A stretch of DNA of 64,000 nt from Streptomyces olindensis (lineage in GTDB: Bacteria > Actinomycetota > Actinomycetes > Streptomycetales > Streptomycetaceae). Below are positions 9,728 through 20,200 of the stretch, one piece after another. Location of the stretch: contig JJOH01000013.1 in assembly GCA_000696115.1 (NCBI GenBank), positions 1-64,000 of the forward strand. The letters are read 5' to 3'. The notes beneath the pieces were generated by a model. That model saw only the letters and a list, made by a program, of their open reading frames with translations. It ran no database searches and was not told where the DNA came from. The translations under genes and the position numbers were made by a program. How positions within the stretch are numbered: the first letter of the stretch is position 1; each line of letters opens with the position of its first letter.

Positions 9728-12517
9728 TCAACCAGGTTCACGGCCGGGAGTTTGGGAGCGGAGCGTCTCGAGAATGCGACAGGTGCGGTCGAGTTCGTCC
9801 TGGAGGCGGGGAGCGGTCTCGGCCAGTGAGGCCGGGTGTCCGGCACGTGCCTGCTCTTCCAGCTCCTGGCAGCGGGCGGCGAGGCCCTCGGCGCCCATGT
9901 TGCCGGCGGCACCTCTGAGGCTGTGTGCCTGATCTGCGATCTCCTGCGTGTCGTGGCGGTCGAGCGCGTGGAAGAGTGCGCTGGTCATCTCGGGGGCCTG
10001 GACCAGGAAGTGGTCCACCAGCCTGTTCACCAGTTCGTGCTCGGCCGGGGTGCCGGCGCCGCGTAGTTCGTTCAGCCGCTGCTCGATGGATGCGCGCAGG
10101 TCATCGTTGACCGCCTGTGGGTCGGCCGGGCGGACCCAGTGCGCGAGGGCTTGTTCCAGGTCGTCGGCACTGACGGGTTTGGAGACGTAGTCGTCCATGC
10201 CCGCGGCCAGGCACCGTTCCCGATCCTCGGCGAGAGCGCTGGCGGTCATGGCGATCACCGGCAGGTGACGGCCGTTGTCCCGTTCCCGGCGGCGCAGTTC
10301 CCTGGTGGCGCTGTAGCCGTCCATCCGGGGCATGTGACAGTCCATGAGCACGGCCTGATAATCGTGTTCCGCGGTCATGCGCAGAGCCTCGGCGCCGTCG
10401 GCGGCGGTGTCCGCGCTGTAGCCGAGTCGGGTGAGCATGCCCTGGGCGACCATCTGATTGATCTCGTTGTCCTCGACCAGCAGGAGACGGCCCCGGTGGG
10501 CGGGCCGGGGCGGGCCGGGGGCCTGCGCTTTCGGAGCCGCTCCGGCCACCGGCGTTGTCCGGGAGGCCACTTCGACCAGGGCGTCCAGGAGCTGCGACTG
10601 GTGAACGGGCTTGGACAGGCTCTGGGCGATCCCGGCCGCCTGCAACTCGGCGGCGGGCGGCGGGGGGCCGGAGGTGAGCAGCAGCAGCCGCACGCGGGCG
10701 AAGTTCTGATCGGTGGTGATCCGGCGGGCGAGTTCCAGGCCGTCCATGTCAGGCATGTGCATGTCGACAAGGGCGAGGTGGAAGGGACGACCGGCGGCCT
10801 CTGCCTCGTGCAGGGCCACCAGTGCCTGGGGGCCGCCGGCGACCACGGCCGGCTGGATGTGCCATCTGCGCAGCTGCGTGTCGAGGATCAGCCTGTTGGT
10901 GTCGTTGTCGTCGACGACCAGGACCCGCAGCCCGCGAAGGATGTCGGGGTGCGGTGGGGCCGGGGATTGTTCGGGGGCGTCGGGTGCGCGAACCGGTACC
11001 TCGAAGGAGAAGGTGCTGCCCTGGCCGGGCTGGCTGTTGACGCCGATGGAGCCGCCCATGGCCTCGGTGAGCCTGCGGCAGATGGCCAGGCCCAGACCGG
11101 TGCCTCCGTAGCGGCGGGTGGTGGAGGCATCGGCCTGGGAGAAGGCGTCGAACATCCGCGCCTGATCGGCCTCGGCGATACCGATGCCTGTGTCGGCCAC
11201 CTCGAATCGCAGCCACGGCGCCTGCTCTGCGGGTGGCCGGGACGGGGCCGGGCGGGCACGGAGCACGACCTCGCCGGTTTTGGTGAACTTCACCGCGTTG
11301 GACGCCAGGTTGAGCAGGATCTGCCGCAATCGGCCGGCGTCGCCGAGCACCATCGCGGGCAGGTGGGGATGGCAGTCGCTGAGCAGTTCCAGGCCCTGGG
11401 CCTGCTCGGTCTGCGCCACCAGCGAGACGACCTCCTCCACCAGCACCTGCGGGCTGAAGGCGACTGCGTCCAGTTCCAGCTTGCCCGCCTCCAGCTTGGA
11501 GAAGTCCAGGATGTCGTTGATCAGCGACAGCAGTGCCGTGCCGGCGGCCTGAATGCCCTCGGCGTAACGTCGCTGCTCGGCATCCAGTTCGGTGCCCAGC
11601 AGCAGGTCGCTCAGCCCGATGACGCCGTTCATGGGGGTGCGGATCTCGTGACTCATGGAGGCGACGAACTGCGACTTCGCCTGGGACGCGGCGATCGCCT
11701 GGTCGCGGGCCTCCGCCACAGCGGCTTCGGCCTGTTTGCGCTCGCTGATGTCCCGGATGAAGGCGTTGAAGCAGCGCGCCCTCGCCGACTTCAGCCGCCA
11801 CACCGCCAGTTCGACCGGGATCTCGTGGCCGTCGCGATGACGGGCGGTGAGTTCGACCTGACGGCCCAGCACATGAGCCTCTCCGCCGGCCAGCACCCGT
11901 TGCAGACCGGCCCTGTGCGCGGCGTGGTACCGGTCAGGAATGATCGTCTCCGTCAGCGGACGGCCCACCGTCTCGCGGTGGCTGAACCCGAACAGCCTCT
12001 CTGCGCTCAGGTTCCAGCCGATGACCAGGCCGTCCTCGGCGACGGAGACGAAGGCGTCCCGGGCGGTCTCGATGACCGAACGTGCCTGATCCTGCAACAG
12101 CCGCAGCGCTTCCTCCCTGCGCCGCTGGCCTTCCGCCTCACGGACGAACCCGCGTACTTCGATCGGCTCGCCTCCGGGTCCCCGCACCACCCAGGACGTC
12201 AACTCCGCCCACATCGAGTGCCTGTCGGCATGCCGCAGACGCAGACACACCGACACCCGGCCGTCGCGGAGCAGATCCCGCTCCGCCCACTCGAATTCCT
12301 CCACATCGGCCGGATGGACCCAGGACTCCAGCGACGTCCCCACGATCTCCTCGACCGGACGGCCCAGCAATGCCTGCCCCGCGGCGGACACCTCCCGGTA
12401 GACGCCCTCCATCGTCCGGCGGAAGACCATGTCCGGAGAGTTCTTGAGCAGTAGCCGAAAACGCTCTTCATCGTCGGCCGCATACTGCCTTGGCGTGGCT
12501 TTCGATTCCGGTTCCAT
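9728..12517 (-). CDS. Hybrid sensor histidine kinase (PAS-PAS-HisKA-HATPase-REC-REC-HPt)
   Basis: A 929-residue BarA/ArcB-type phosphorelay protein without membrane segments. In order: two PAS domains (about 18-125 and 145-265), the dimerisation helix with phospho-acceptor His290 (SHEIRTPMNG), the ATPase with N box (NLASNAVKFT), G1 (DTGIGIA) and G2 (GTGLGLAI), a receiver with Asp585 (LVDMHMPDMDG), a second receiver with Asp726 (LMDCHMPRMDG), and an HPt domain with His865 (AHSLRGAAGN). All phospho sites are present. ATG 12517 is preceded by GGAGG at six bases; the frame is open further upstream but not protein-like. It likely forms a signalling unit with the diguanylate cyclase downstream. Its output regulator is not in the window. 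Confidence 0.93.
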   Translation of the reverse strand: MEPESKATPRQYAADDEERFRLLLKNSPDMVFRRTMEGVYREVSAAGQALLGRPVEEIVGTSLESWVHPADVEEFEWAERDLLRDGRVSVCLRLRHADRHSMWAELTSWVVRGPGGEPIEVRGFVREAEGQRRREEALRLLQDQARSVIETARDAFVSVAEDGLVIGWNLSAERLFGFSHRETVGRPLTETIIPDRYHAAHRAGLQRVLAGGEAHVLGRQVELTARHRDGHEIPVELAVWRLKSARARCFNAFIRDISERKQAEAAVAEARDQAIAASQAKSQFVASMSHEIRTPMNGVIGLSDLLLGTELDAEQRRYAEGIQAAGTALLSLINDILDFSKLEAGKLELDAVAFSPQVLVEEVVSLVAQTEQAQGLELLSDCHPHLPAMVLGDAGRLRQILLNLASNAVKFTKTGEVVLRARPAPSRPPAEQAPWLRFEVADTGIGIAEADQARMFDAFSQADASTTRRYGGTGLGLAICRRLTEAMGGSIGVNSQPGQGSTFSFEVPVRAPDAPEQSPAPPHPDILRGLRVLVVDDNDTNRLILDTQLRRWHIQPAVVAGGPQALVALHEAEAAGRPFHLALVDMHMPDMDGLELARRITTDQNFARVRLLLLTSGPPPPAAELQAAGIAQSLSKPVHQSQLLDALVEVASRTTPVAGAAPKAQAPGPPRPAHRGRLLLVEDNEINQMVAQGMLTRLGYSADTAADGAEALRMTAEHDYQAVLMDCHMPRMDGYSATRELRRRERDNGRHLPVIAMTASALAEDRERCLAAGMDDYVSKPVSADDLEQALAHWVRPADPQAVNDDLRASIEQRLNELRGAGTPAEHELVNRLVDHFLVQAPEMTSALFHALDRHDTQEIADQAHSLRGAAGNMGAEGLAARCQELEEQARAGHPASLAETAPRLQDELDRTCRILETLRSQTPGREPG

Positions 12518-12819
12518 CGTCCGCCTCCACATGTCAGGGCACGGCCACAAGGCGCGGCCGGGACCACCGAACAGACCGGTCTCGACGGTTTCGGTGCGGC
12601 GTGCGATGACGGAGAGCAAGCGATCCGCTCGTCGGACATATCCAGCAAAGAATGAACCACTGATGATCGCAAATCGAGAAAGCGGACGCCGAGCCGGGGT
12701 TACGGTCGGGCTACGGCCCGGGTAGCCCGGTTCCCAGGCACCCTCATGCCCATGACTTCCCGTGCCTTCTGACGGCCCTTCAGCTCGGCGCGCGAGGACT
12801 GGTCTGCGCCCCACCGTCA
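12518..12819. other. Intergenic region upstream of the hybrid kinase
   Basis: About 300 bases, presumably holding the hybrid-kinase promoter. I see no clear operator, hairpin or gene in it. Confidence 0.4.
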
Positions 12820-13107
12820 GTACCGGTGAGCGGCAGCCAGGCGGTGATCGTGGTACCCCGGCCCTCTTCGGAGCTCACCTCCGTCCGGCCGCCATGGTTC
12901 GCCACGATCGTGTGCACGATGGTCAGGCCCAGACCGGTACCCGGGAGGGCCTGCTCGGTGGCGTTCGAGGCGCGTGTCGCTCACGCTCAGCACCGCCTCC
13001 CCGTCCCGCGCGCCGGCTCGTACACTGACTTTCCCGCCGCCGGGGGTGAACTTCACCGCGTTGGCCAGCAGATTCGGGGCGCCGGGCAGCGCGACGAGCA
13101 CGGTCAA
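12820..13107 (-). pseudogene. Remnant of a histidine kinase ATPase domain
   Basis: The minus strand encodes an N box (LLANAVKFTPGGGKVSVRA, about 13080-13020) and, in a different frame, a G2 box with the natural C-terminus (GTGLGLTIVHTIVANHGG and then RTEVSSEEGRGTTITAWLP, about 12945-12830). The G1/F region between the two is missing, and there is no kinase core upstream. This is therefore a truncated and frameshifted fossil of a second kinase lying between the hybrid kinase and the aminoacyl-transferase gene. Confidence 0.75.
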
Positions 13108-13892
13108 CGCGATGCCGCCGGCTGGGCGAGGCGGCGGGCGGGCAAGGTGCCGGTGGGCATCGGGCGGGTGTCACGCGCGGTGCGGCGGAGGTATCCCACG
13201 TACTGCTCTCGCGGGAGGAGAATGCAGCCCAGGTCGCGGACGTGCGGGCTGTCCCGCTGCGCGTCGAGCAGTTCGCCGCCGGCCTGGGCGAAACGCGCAG
13301 CGAGGTCGCTCACCGCGACCTTCGAGGCGCCGGGACGCCGGAAGAACATCGAGTCCATGCTGAAGACCGATCCGACCCTGAGGCCGAAGACGCCGCCGAT
13401 CAGATCGCCGTCCTCCCACACCTCGACGCTGTGAGCGTGACCCAGTTCGTGAAGGCGGATCAAGCTCGCGATCAGCTCTTCGGTGAGCCACAGCGGGGCA
13501 CGGTCGCCGCGGCATTCGCGGAGGACCCGCTCGAAGCCCCGGTCCAGGCTGGTCGACCACAGCAGCCGGTTGCGCAGTCGCCGGGCGAGGCTCCGGCTCA
13601 GATGGGCAGCCGAGACGGGCAGCACCGGCCTGGGGTCGGGTGACCACCAGGAGACGGCGAAGGGATCGGCCGGTTCCTCCCCCACGAGCCGGATGCCGCC
13701 CTCCTGGACCTGATCGGCGAAGACCACTTCGTTGAGGGCGCGGGTGTACTCGTCGGATGCCGGGAACGGGTAGACCCCGGCACGGTACGCCGCCAAGAGG
13801 CCGGCGGGACTGAGGTCGGCACAGAAGGCCACCGGACCGTCGGGCGCCGCTTCCAGCACGTCCAGTGCCTCCCAGCCGGGGCATCGGCTCAC
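13104..13892 (-). CDS. Leucyl/phenylalanyl-tRNA-protein transferase-like aminoacyltransferase
   Basis: The 262-residue protein follows the L/F transferase plan: LLAAYRAGVYPFPAS, SWWSPDPRPVL, HLSRSLARRLRN, the helix IRLHELGHAHSVEVWEDGDLIGGVFG, the SMDSMFFRRPGASKVAV segment and LLDAQRDSPHVRDLG. It is divergent: the Glu of the usual GESMF motif is Asp here, and about 30 extra residues (ALNEVVFADQVQEGGIRLVG region) lie before the WWSP motif; the Gln of the LDxQ motif is kept. GTG 13892 overlaps the stop of the NRPS gene (GTGA), so the two are coupled. Canonical Aat adds Leu/Phe from tRNA to protein N-termini for ClpS/ClpAP decay; here a role in making a small molecule from an aminoacyl-tRNA is more likely by context. 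That is inference. Confidence 0.8.
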   Translation of the reverse strand: MSRCPGWEALDVLEAAPDGPVAFCADLSPAGLLAAYRAGVYPFPASDEYTRALNEVVFADQVQEGGIRLVGEEPADPFAVSWWSPDPRPVLPVSAAHLSRSLARRLRNRLLWSTSLDRGFERVLRECRGDRAPLWLTEELIASLIRLHELGHAHSVEVWEDGDLIGGVFGLRVGSVFSMDSMFFRRPGASKVAVSDLAARFAQAGGELLDAQRDSPHVRDLGCILLPREQYVGYLRRTARDTRPMPTGTLPARRLAQPAASR

Positions 13893-16800
13893 CACCGTGC
13901 CGCTCCCTGCCCTCGGCTGTTCACCGGCCGGACGTGCTCCGGCTGTTCGAGGAAGTCGATGTAGCGGTCCAGCATCTCCGCGTCCACGGGCGGAATGTCG
14001 ATCCCGGCGTCCACCAGTGCCCGTTCCGCGTTGGTGCGGCTGAACTCCGGGAAAACGCCCTGGAAGTACATCTCGCTCACGGTGATGTCGGCGTGATGGC
14101 ACAGGTCGACGAAGAGTGGGACGAACGGTGTTATCGCGTCGGTGGGGTGCCCGGCCGCGTACTTCACCAGAGCGGCGATCCACTCGGCGTACGGGATCTC
14201 CTGAACCGGGTATCCCCGCCGGCGCATGCGCTCGGCCAGCGAATCCAGCAGGGCGGGACGGGGGTTGGTGAGGTGGTAGACCTCGCCGCGCGCGGGATGG
14301 CGGGTGGAGATGTGTCCGATTGCGCGGACGAGGCGGTCGGCCGGCAGGAAGTCCAGCGGCAGCGGGACATCAGGGCACAGACCGGTCCGCGCGATGAAGC
14401 TGATGAGGGCGGCCATCTCGCTGCTGGTGTTCATCACGCCGGTTCCGCTGCTGCCCGTGATGTCCATCAGGCGGTAGACGGAGACCGGCAGGCCCGCGTC
14501 GGACGCCTTCTTCAGCAGCGTCTCGGCGACCCATTTGGTCTCCACGTATCCCACCGACAGATACTCCGGGAAGTCCAGCGGCGTGCTCTCGGTCACCTCA
14601 CGCACCCCGGCCGGCCCGAACCCGGCGACCACCGCCATGCTGGAGGCGAAGTGGACGGGGACGGCCCTGCCGGCGGCGACGCGGATGATCTCGTATGTTC
14701 CGTCGACGTTGACCGCGCGCAACTCGTGGTACGGGTAGATGAAGTTGACCTGGGCGCCGAAGTGATAGACGGCGTCGATGGTCGATCCCAGCTCCTCGAA
14801 CCGGCCGGGAGGCAGCCCCAGTCCGGGCTTGCCCAGATCGCCGACGACCGGCTGGATGCGCGCGCTGGACAGATCGCTGAGGACGTAGCGCTGGTGGCTC
14901 GCGCGGATCATCTCTATGCCGTGCTGCTCGTCCGAGGCCCTGACCAGGCAGAGGATCCGGCCCGTCGTGCGGCGCAGCAGCTCGTCGATCATGTGCGCGC
15001 CGCAGAATCCCGTCGCCCCGGTGAGAAGGACGTCGCCGGGGCTCCGGTAATCCGGAGCCGGCGCGTCACGGCCCACCGCCGGAACGCGCCGATCGGTCTC
15101 CGAAGCGAAGTCGACGCTCCCGCCGTCCGGGGGGGTCAGAGTGCCGGCACGTGCCTGGCGAACGGACTCGGCGAACGCGGCGAGCATCGGCTGCCACAGC
15201 AGTGAACGGGTCAGGTCGCGGATCTGTGTGACGCCGATGCCGAAGATGACGCGGGTCCGGGCGAGCATCTCCATGGCCAGCAGCGAGTTGCCGCCCAGCT
15301 CGAAGAAGTCGTCATGCGGACGGACGTAGTCCACACCCAGGATCTGGCACCACAGCTGGGCCAGCCCCTGCGGCACAGGACGGTCGTCGGCGCCGGCCGT
15401 CGTCGTCGCGGTCCCCGACTCAGGCACGGCCCTGCGGTCGAGCTTTCCGCTGGGCGCGACGGGCAGCCGTTCCACCGCGTGGAAGGCTGCCGGGATCATG
15501 TAGCCCGGCAGGACCTCGGCGAGCGCCGACCGCAGCCGTGGGTGCAGTGCCGCCTCGCCGTCGGCCGCCGGCGGCGAGGCCGGCGTGTAGTACGCGATCA
15601 GGTCCCGGTCGCCGGTCTCGCGCACCCGAGCCACCACCATCGCCTGGCCGATCTCCGGGCGGGAGACGAGTGCGGCCTCGATCTCGGCCGGATCGACCCG
15701 GAACCCGCGGATCTTCACCTGGTCGTCGACCCGGCCCAGGACTTCCAGGTTGCCGTCCGGGCGCCACCGGCCCAGATCCCCGGTGCGATACATCCGGTCC
15801 CCCGGCGCGGAGCCGTACGGATCGGGCAGGAACTGCCGTGCGGTCAGGGCGGGTTGCCGCCAGACACCACGCGCCGGACCCTGACCGCCGATGTAGATCT
15901 CGCCGCGCTCGCCCGGTGGCACCGGGCGTAGTTCGGCGTCGAGCACGTGGACGTGACTCCCCTCCAAGGGCCTGCCGACCGGGGCGACGGCGGTGTCCGG
16001 CGCGGCGAGCACTTCCTGGTTCAGGTCGCAGAGCGTGGAGGTGATGGTGGTCTCGGTGAGCCCGTAGGCGTTGACGAGCCGTGCGCCGGGGATCCGGCGC
16101 ATAACGGCGCGGCAGTCCTTCGCGGTGACGATCTCGCCGCCGACGATGACGAGCCTCAGCGACGCCAGGCTCTCGCCGCGGTCCGGGGCGGAGACGACCC
16201 GGTGCCAGTAGGCGGGGGGCAGGTCGGCGACGGTGATCCCGTGCTCGGGCAGGCGGTGCAGCAGGTCGGTGGGCGCCCATGTCGGTGTTCCCGCGAGGAT
16301 GAGCGTCGCGCCACTGATCAGCGTGGCGAAGATCTGCTCCAGTGAGGTGTCGAAGCCGAGCGCCGCGGCGTGCAGCACCCGGTCGCTGGGCGTCAGTTCG
16401 TATGCCTGGGCCACCGTTGTGAGGGAGTGGGCAAGCGACCGTTGGCTGATCATCACCCCCTTGGGGGGTCCGGTGGATCCGGAGGTGTAGATCACGTAGG
16501 CGAGGTCGTCCGGCCGGGGGCCGCGGGCCGGCCGCGGCGCCTCCAGGGGCGCCTGCGTGGCCGGTTCCCCGACGGCCCCGGCGTGGACGATCCGCGCCTC
16601 GCACCCGGCGAACATCGGGGCGTGCTCGCGGCTCGTGACGATGAGGCGAGAACCGGTCTCCCCGACCAGTGCGACCATCCGCTGCCGCGGAGTCGCCGGG
16701 TCGAGGGGCAGAAACGCGCCTCCGGAGCCCAGCACCGCCAGCAACGCGACGACCAGCTCGGGCACGCGGTCGAGGCACACGGTGACGACGGACTCCGCGC

Positions 16801-17176
16801 CGACGCCCGACTCCCGCAGCTGGTCGGCGAGCCGGTCGGCGCGGTCGCTCAGCTCGGCGTAGCTGAGCCGGGCGTCGTCCGAGAGCACCGCGAGAGCGGA
16901 CGGCTCACGCCGCGCCCGCTCCCGGACCAGCTCGGACACGGGGCCCGGCCAGGATTCAGGGGGCCGTCCCCCGGCGCGGGCGCTCGCGGGCCGCATGTCG
17001 GTCCACAGGCGGTCGACCAGACTCCCGCACCACGCGGCGGAGTCCGGTCCGCCGATCCGACGCCACCCGGCCGGAATCCGGCGATCGGCGGGCCAGATCG
17101 CGTACTGCTCCTCGTCGTTGCGCAGCACGACGCACGGTGCGGCCGACTCTGCCGGCAAGTGCTCACGTTCCGTCAC
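13889..17176 (-). CDS. NRPS with fused MbtH domain: MbtH-adenylation-carrier-thioester reductase
   Basis: A 1095-residue single-module protein. Residues 1-65 are an MbtH-like domain (DEEQYAIWPADRRIPAGW, then WTDMRP). The adenylation domain spans about 75-585: A3 VIYTSGSTGPPKG, A4 FDTSLEQ with Asp276 kept, A5 NAYGLTETT, A7 YRTGDLGRW, A8 KIRGFRVDPAEIE, A10 APSGKLDRR. The carrier domain follows (FFELGGNSLL, Ser631). A Lys2/CAR-type reductase ends the protein (GATGFCG at 720-726, FASSMAVV, Y877xxxK881). There is no condensation domain. It should activate one alpha-amino acid, load it and release it as an aldehyde or alcohol with NADPH. The coupled aminoacyl-tRNA transferase downstream may join a second amino acid. 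The substrate is not determined. Confidence 0.92.
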   Translation of the reverse strand: MTEREHLPAESAAPCVVLRNDEEQYAIWPADRRIPAGWRRIGGPDSAAWCGSLVDRLWTDMRPASARAGGRPPESWPGPVSELVRERARREPSALAVLSDDARLSYAELSDRADRLADQLRESGVGAESVVTVCLDRVPELVVALLAVLGSGGAFLPLDPATPRQRMVALVGETGSRLIVTSREHAPMFAGCEARIVHAGAVGEPATQAPLEAPRPARGPRPDDLAYVIYTSGSTGPPKGVMISQRSLAHSLTTVAQAYELTPSDRVLHAAALGFDTSLEQIFATLISGATLILAGTPTWAPTDLLHRLPEHGITVADLPPAYWHRVVSAPDRGESLASLRLVIVGGEIVTAKDCRAVMRRIPGARLVNAYGLTETTITSTLCDLNQEVLAAPDTAVAPVGRPLEGSHVHVLDAELRPVPPGERGEIYIGGQGPARGVWRQPALTARQFLPDPYGSAPGDRMYRTGDLGRWRPDGNLEVLGRVDDQVKIRGFRVDPAEIEAALVSRPEIGQAMVVARVRETGDRDLIAYYTPASPPAADGEAALHPRLRSALAEVLPGYMIPAAFHAVERLPVAPSGKLDRRAVPESGTATTTAGADDRPVPQGLAQLWCQILGVDYVRPHDDFFELGGNSLLAMEMLARTRVIFGIGVTQIRDLTRSLLWQPMLAAFAESVRQARAGTLTPPDGGSVDFASETDRRVPAVGRDAPAPDYRSPGDVLLTGATGFCGAHMIDELLRRTTGRILCLVRASDEQHGIEMIRASHQRYVLSDLSSARIQPVVGDLGKPGLGLPPGRFEELGSTIDAVYHFGAQVNFIYPYHELRAVNVDGTYEIIRVAAGRAVPVHFASSMAVVAGFGPAGVREVTESTPLDFPEYLSVGYVETKWVAETLLKKASDAGLPVSVYRLMDITGSSGTGVMNTSSEMAALISFIARTGLCPDVPLPLDFLPADRLVRAIGHISTRHPARGEVYHLTNPRPALLDSLAERMRRRGYPVQEIPYAEWIAALVKYAAGHPTDAITPFVPLFVDLCHHADITVSEMYFQGVFPEFSRTNAERALVDAGIDIPPVDAEMLDRYIDFLEQPEHVRPVNSRGQGAARW

Positions 17177-17248
17177 TCGGGCCTCCTGCCTTCGCGCGGC
17201 GTCCTGCGGAACACGATCCGCGCCCCTAGCGGGAAAGGGCCACCGCCA

Positions 17249-20200
17249 TCACCGCTCCCCTTCCACGGGCCTCACCGGCAGTTCGGCCAGGCGGCCGAGC
17301 GGCGGCGCGAGGATGAGTTGTTCCGCCTCCTCGGCGCTGACCGGTTCGGCGAAGAGGTATCCCTGAGCCAACCGGCAGCCCATGGAGATCAGCAATTCCT
17401 GCTGCCTCACGTTCTCCACCCCTTCGGCGATAACCGTGAGGCCGAGGGTGTCCGCGAGATGCGTGATGCCCTCGACAAGGGCGTACTGTTCCGGCGAGCG
17501 CCCGAGTTCGTCGACGAACGACTTGTCGATCTTGAGTATCGAGATGGGGAACTCCCGCAGATAGCTCAGCGACGAGTAGCCCGTTCCGAAATCGTCGATC
17601 GCGATACGGATACCGAGGTCTGTGAGCGAATTCATCTCGGCCAGGATACGTTCGTCGTTGTACATCAGCACGCTCTCGGTCAGTTCCAGTACGAGAGACG
17701 ACGGTTCGATGCCGGAGAGATCCAGGGCACGGCGGACAACGGTGTAGAACTCGTCGTCCCGGAACTGACGCGGCGACACGTTCACGCTGATGTAAGGCAC
17801 GATGCGGTCGGCCGTCCCGCCGCGCAGCACGGAGGACTCCCACCGGACCGCCTCAGCCGCGGCCTGGTCGAGCACCCAGGCGCCGAGCGGGACGATCTGC
17901 CCGCTCTCCTCGGCCAGCGTGATGAACTGCTCCGGCAGCACCATGCCGCGCGTGGAGTGCGGCCAGCGAACGAGCGCCTCGAAGCCGGCGATCCGACCGC
18001 TGGTCAGCTCCACGATGGGCTGGTAAAGCACCAGGAAAGAAGTCTCGATCGTCGAACTGTCCAGAGCCTCCTGCAAATTGGCGCGCTCGGCCATGCCGCT
18101 CTGCAGTTCCGGGTGGTAGCGGCGCCACTGACGCTTGCCCGCCATCTTCGCCGAGTACAGCGCGAGATCGGCGTGTGCCAGCAGTTCGACCGAGTCGATG
18201 CTGTCTTCCGTCGTCGCGACGCCGATGCTGGCGTACGTACTCACCGGTCCCACACTGAGCCGGAACGGCTCGGCGAACACGGTCATCACGTGTTCGGTGA
18301 ACCGCTCCACGCCCTCCCTCGTGACGGAGCCCTCCACCAGCAGTGCGAACTCGTCGCCGCCGATGCGCGCGGCGGTGTCGGAGGCACGGACGGTGGTCTG
18401 CAGCCGGAGTGACAGCGCGACCAGGAGTTCGTCGCCCACACCGTGGCCGTGTATGTCGTTGATGACCTTGAAGTCGTCCACGTCGACGAAGAGCACACCG
18501 ACCACCGTGCCGTCGCGCTGAGCCTGCGCCAGGGCGTGGTTGACCCGGTCCTGGAAGAGCACGCGGTTGGCCAGGTTGGTGAGCGAGTCATGGAACGCCT
18601 GGTGGGTGAGTTCGCGTTCGAGTTTGCGCTGTTCGGTCACGTCGCGCAAGGTGAGGACAACTCCACCGACGGTCGCCTCCTCCCGGAGGTCGCTCCACCT
18701 CACCTCGACCTCGATGGACGACCGGTCGGCGCGAACCATACGCCAGTGCTCGCGCTTGCTCTGGTACTCGCCGCTCCGTATCCGGCCGAGTGTCTCGACC
18801 ACCGCGCGGCTGTCCTGCGGTGGCACCAGATCGACGAGGAGGGTCCCCACCAGGTCCGGAACGCCGAGCACCTGGGCGGCTGAGGGGCTGGCGTAACGGA
18901 CCCGGTCGTCGTCGTCGAGGATCAGGATGACGTCGGAGGCGTTCTGCACCAGCGTGCGGAAGTACATCTCGCTGTTGCGCTGGTTGACCTCCTGGGCGAG
19001 GGTGACCCGCGCCGCGGCAAGTGCTGCCTGCGCGGCGAGAGTCGCCAGCGTGTCGCGGAGCACGAGCAGGTCCTGCTCGTCCCCGGCCACGATCAGCACC
19101 CCGATCAATGGATCGCCCGAGGGGTGATCCTGCGCGGCGAGCGGGCAGACCAGCGCGTGGCCGGTGCGGGCCGGCTCCTCGTCCGAGCCCGCGAGGTGGG
19201 CGGCAAGATCGGGCCCCACACTGTCGAGGGTCACCAGGCGGTTCTCGCCGGACGCGATCAGTTCCCGTACGGCTGCGGTCGCCCGTGCGGCCAGGGGCCC
19301 GCGCAGGGCGCTGTGCGCCCCGTTCACCCAGAACATGCTGTCCGGCAGGGTGAGCAGCGCGGAACGCGGCGGCCCGTGCGACAGAAGCTGCGTCACCGCG
19401 GAGTGGACGGCAGCGGCCACATCCCGCAGCTCCCCCGCTCCGCCCAGCGACGACACCGCGTTGCGCAGCACCTTCTCCCGGCCGACCGCCCGCCGGTGGG
19501 TCGACACCATCCCCCACAGGCGGTAGAGGACGAGGAGGAAGAGCACCGCGGAGAAGACTCCGATGACGCCGACGTTGGACCTCACGCCGCGCACCGCCTC
19601 CGTCAGGAGGATGGCCGGGGCTATCAGCGACGCCAGGGTGAGCAGGCTCAGTCGGCCCGTGCCGGTCTCGGCTCGCCATGGCACCGGCTGCGTCAGCCGA
19701 CGCATGGACGGATGGAGCGCGGCGGCCGCCCAGGCGCCGTACAGGACGGCCCAGCCGAGTTCCACCGCGCTACCCGTACGCCACGTTCCATTCAGCTGGA
19801 TCAGGCCGTACAGCACGTCGGCGGTGAGGAGGCCGAGGGTGCCCGCGGTGAGCAGCATGAGCGAGAGGCTCTTGCCGCCACGGCCGACGAGCAGCCGCAG
19901 CAGCATCGCCAGGACGAGGATGTCGCCGAGCGGATAGGCGATGGCGAACGCCTTCTGCCACCAGGTCAGATCCGCGGCGCGGGCGTACGGATCAATGAGG
20001 AAGAGCCACGACAGCAGCGCCAGGCCTACGGTCAGCGTCAGCGCGTCGACGAGGCTCGCCCGGTCGCGCCAACCTGTGCGCCAGTGCACGAAGCCCAGCA
20101 GCCCGGCCGCATAGAGCGGATATGCGGCGAGATAGAAGCCGTCGGCGATCGACGGGAAAGGGATCTCCTCGTTGAGCAACTGGATGAGGATGATCTGGGT

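Noticed and set aside
10139..12454. Long plus-strand frame opposite the hybrid kinase
   Set aside because: All kinase motifs are on the minus strand; this is a shadow of GC-rich codon usage.
12518..12814. Upstream extension of the hybrid kinase frame
   Set aside because: Not protein-like, and a good ribosome site stands directly before ATG 12517.
13104..13892. Simple housekeeping Aat
   Set aside because: The sequence is divergent at the GESMF motif, carries an extra segment and is translationally coupled to an NRPS gene, so a plain N-degron role is not the preferred reading, though not excluded.
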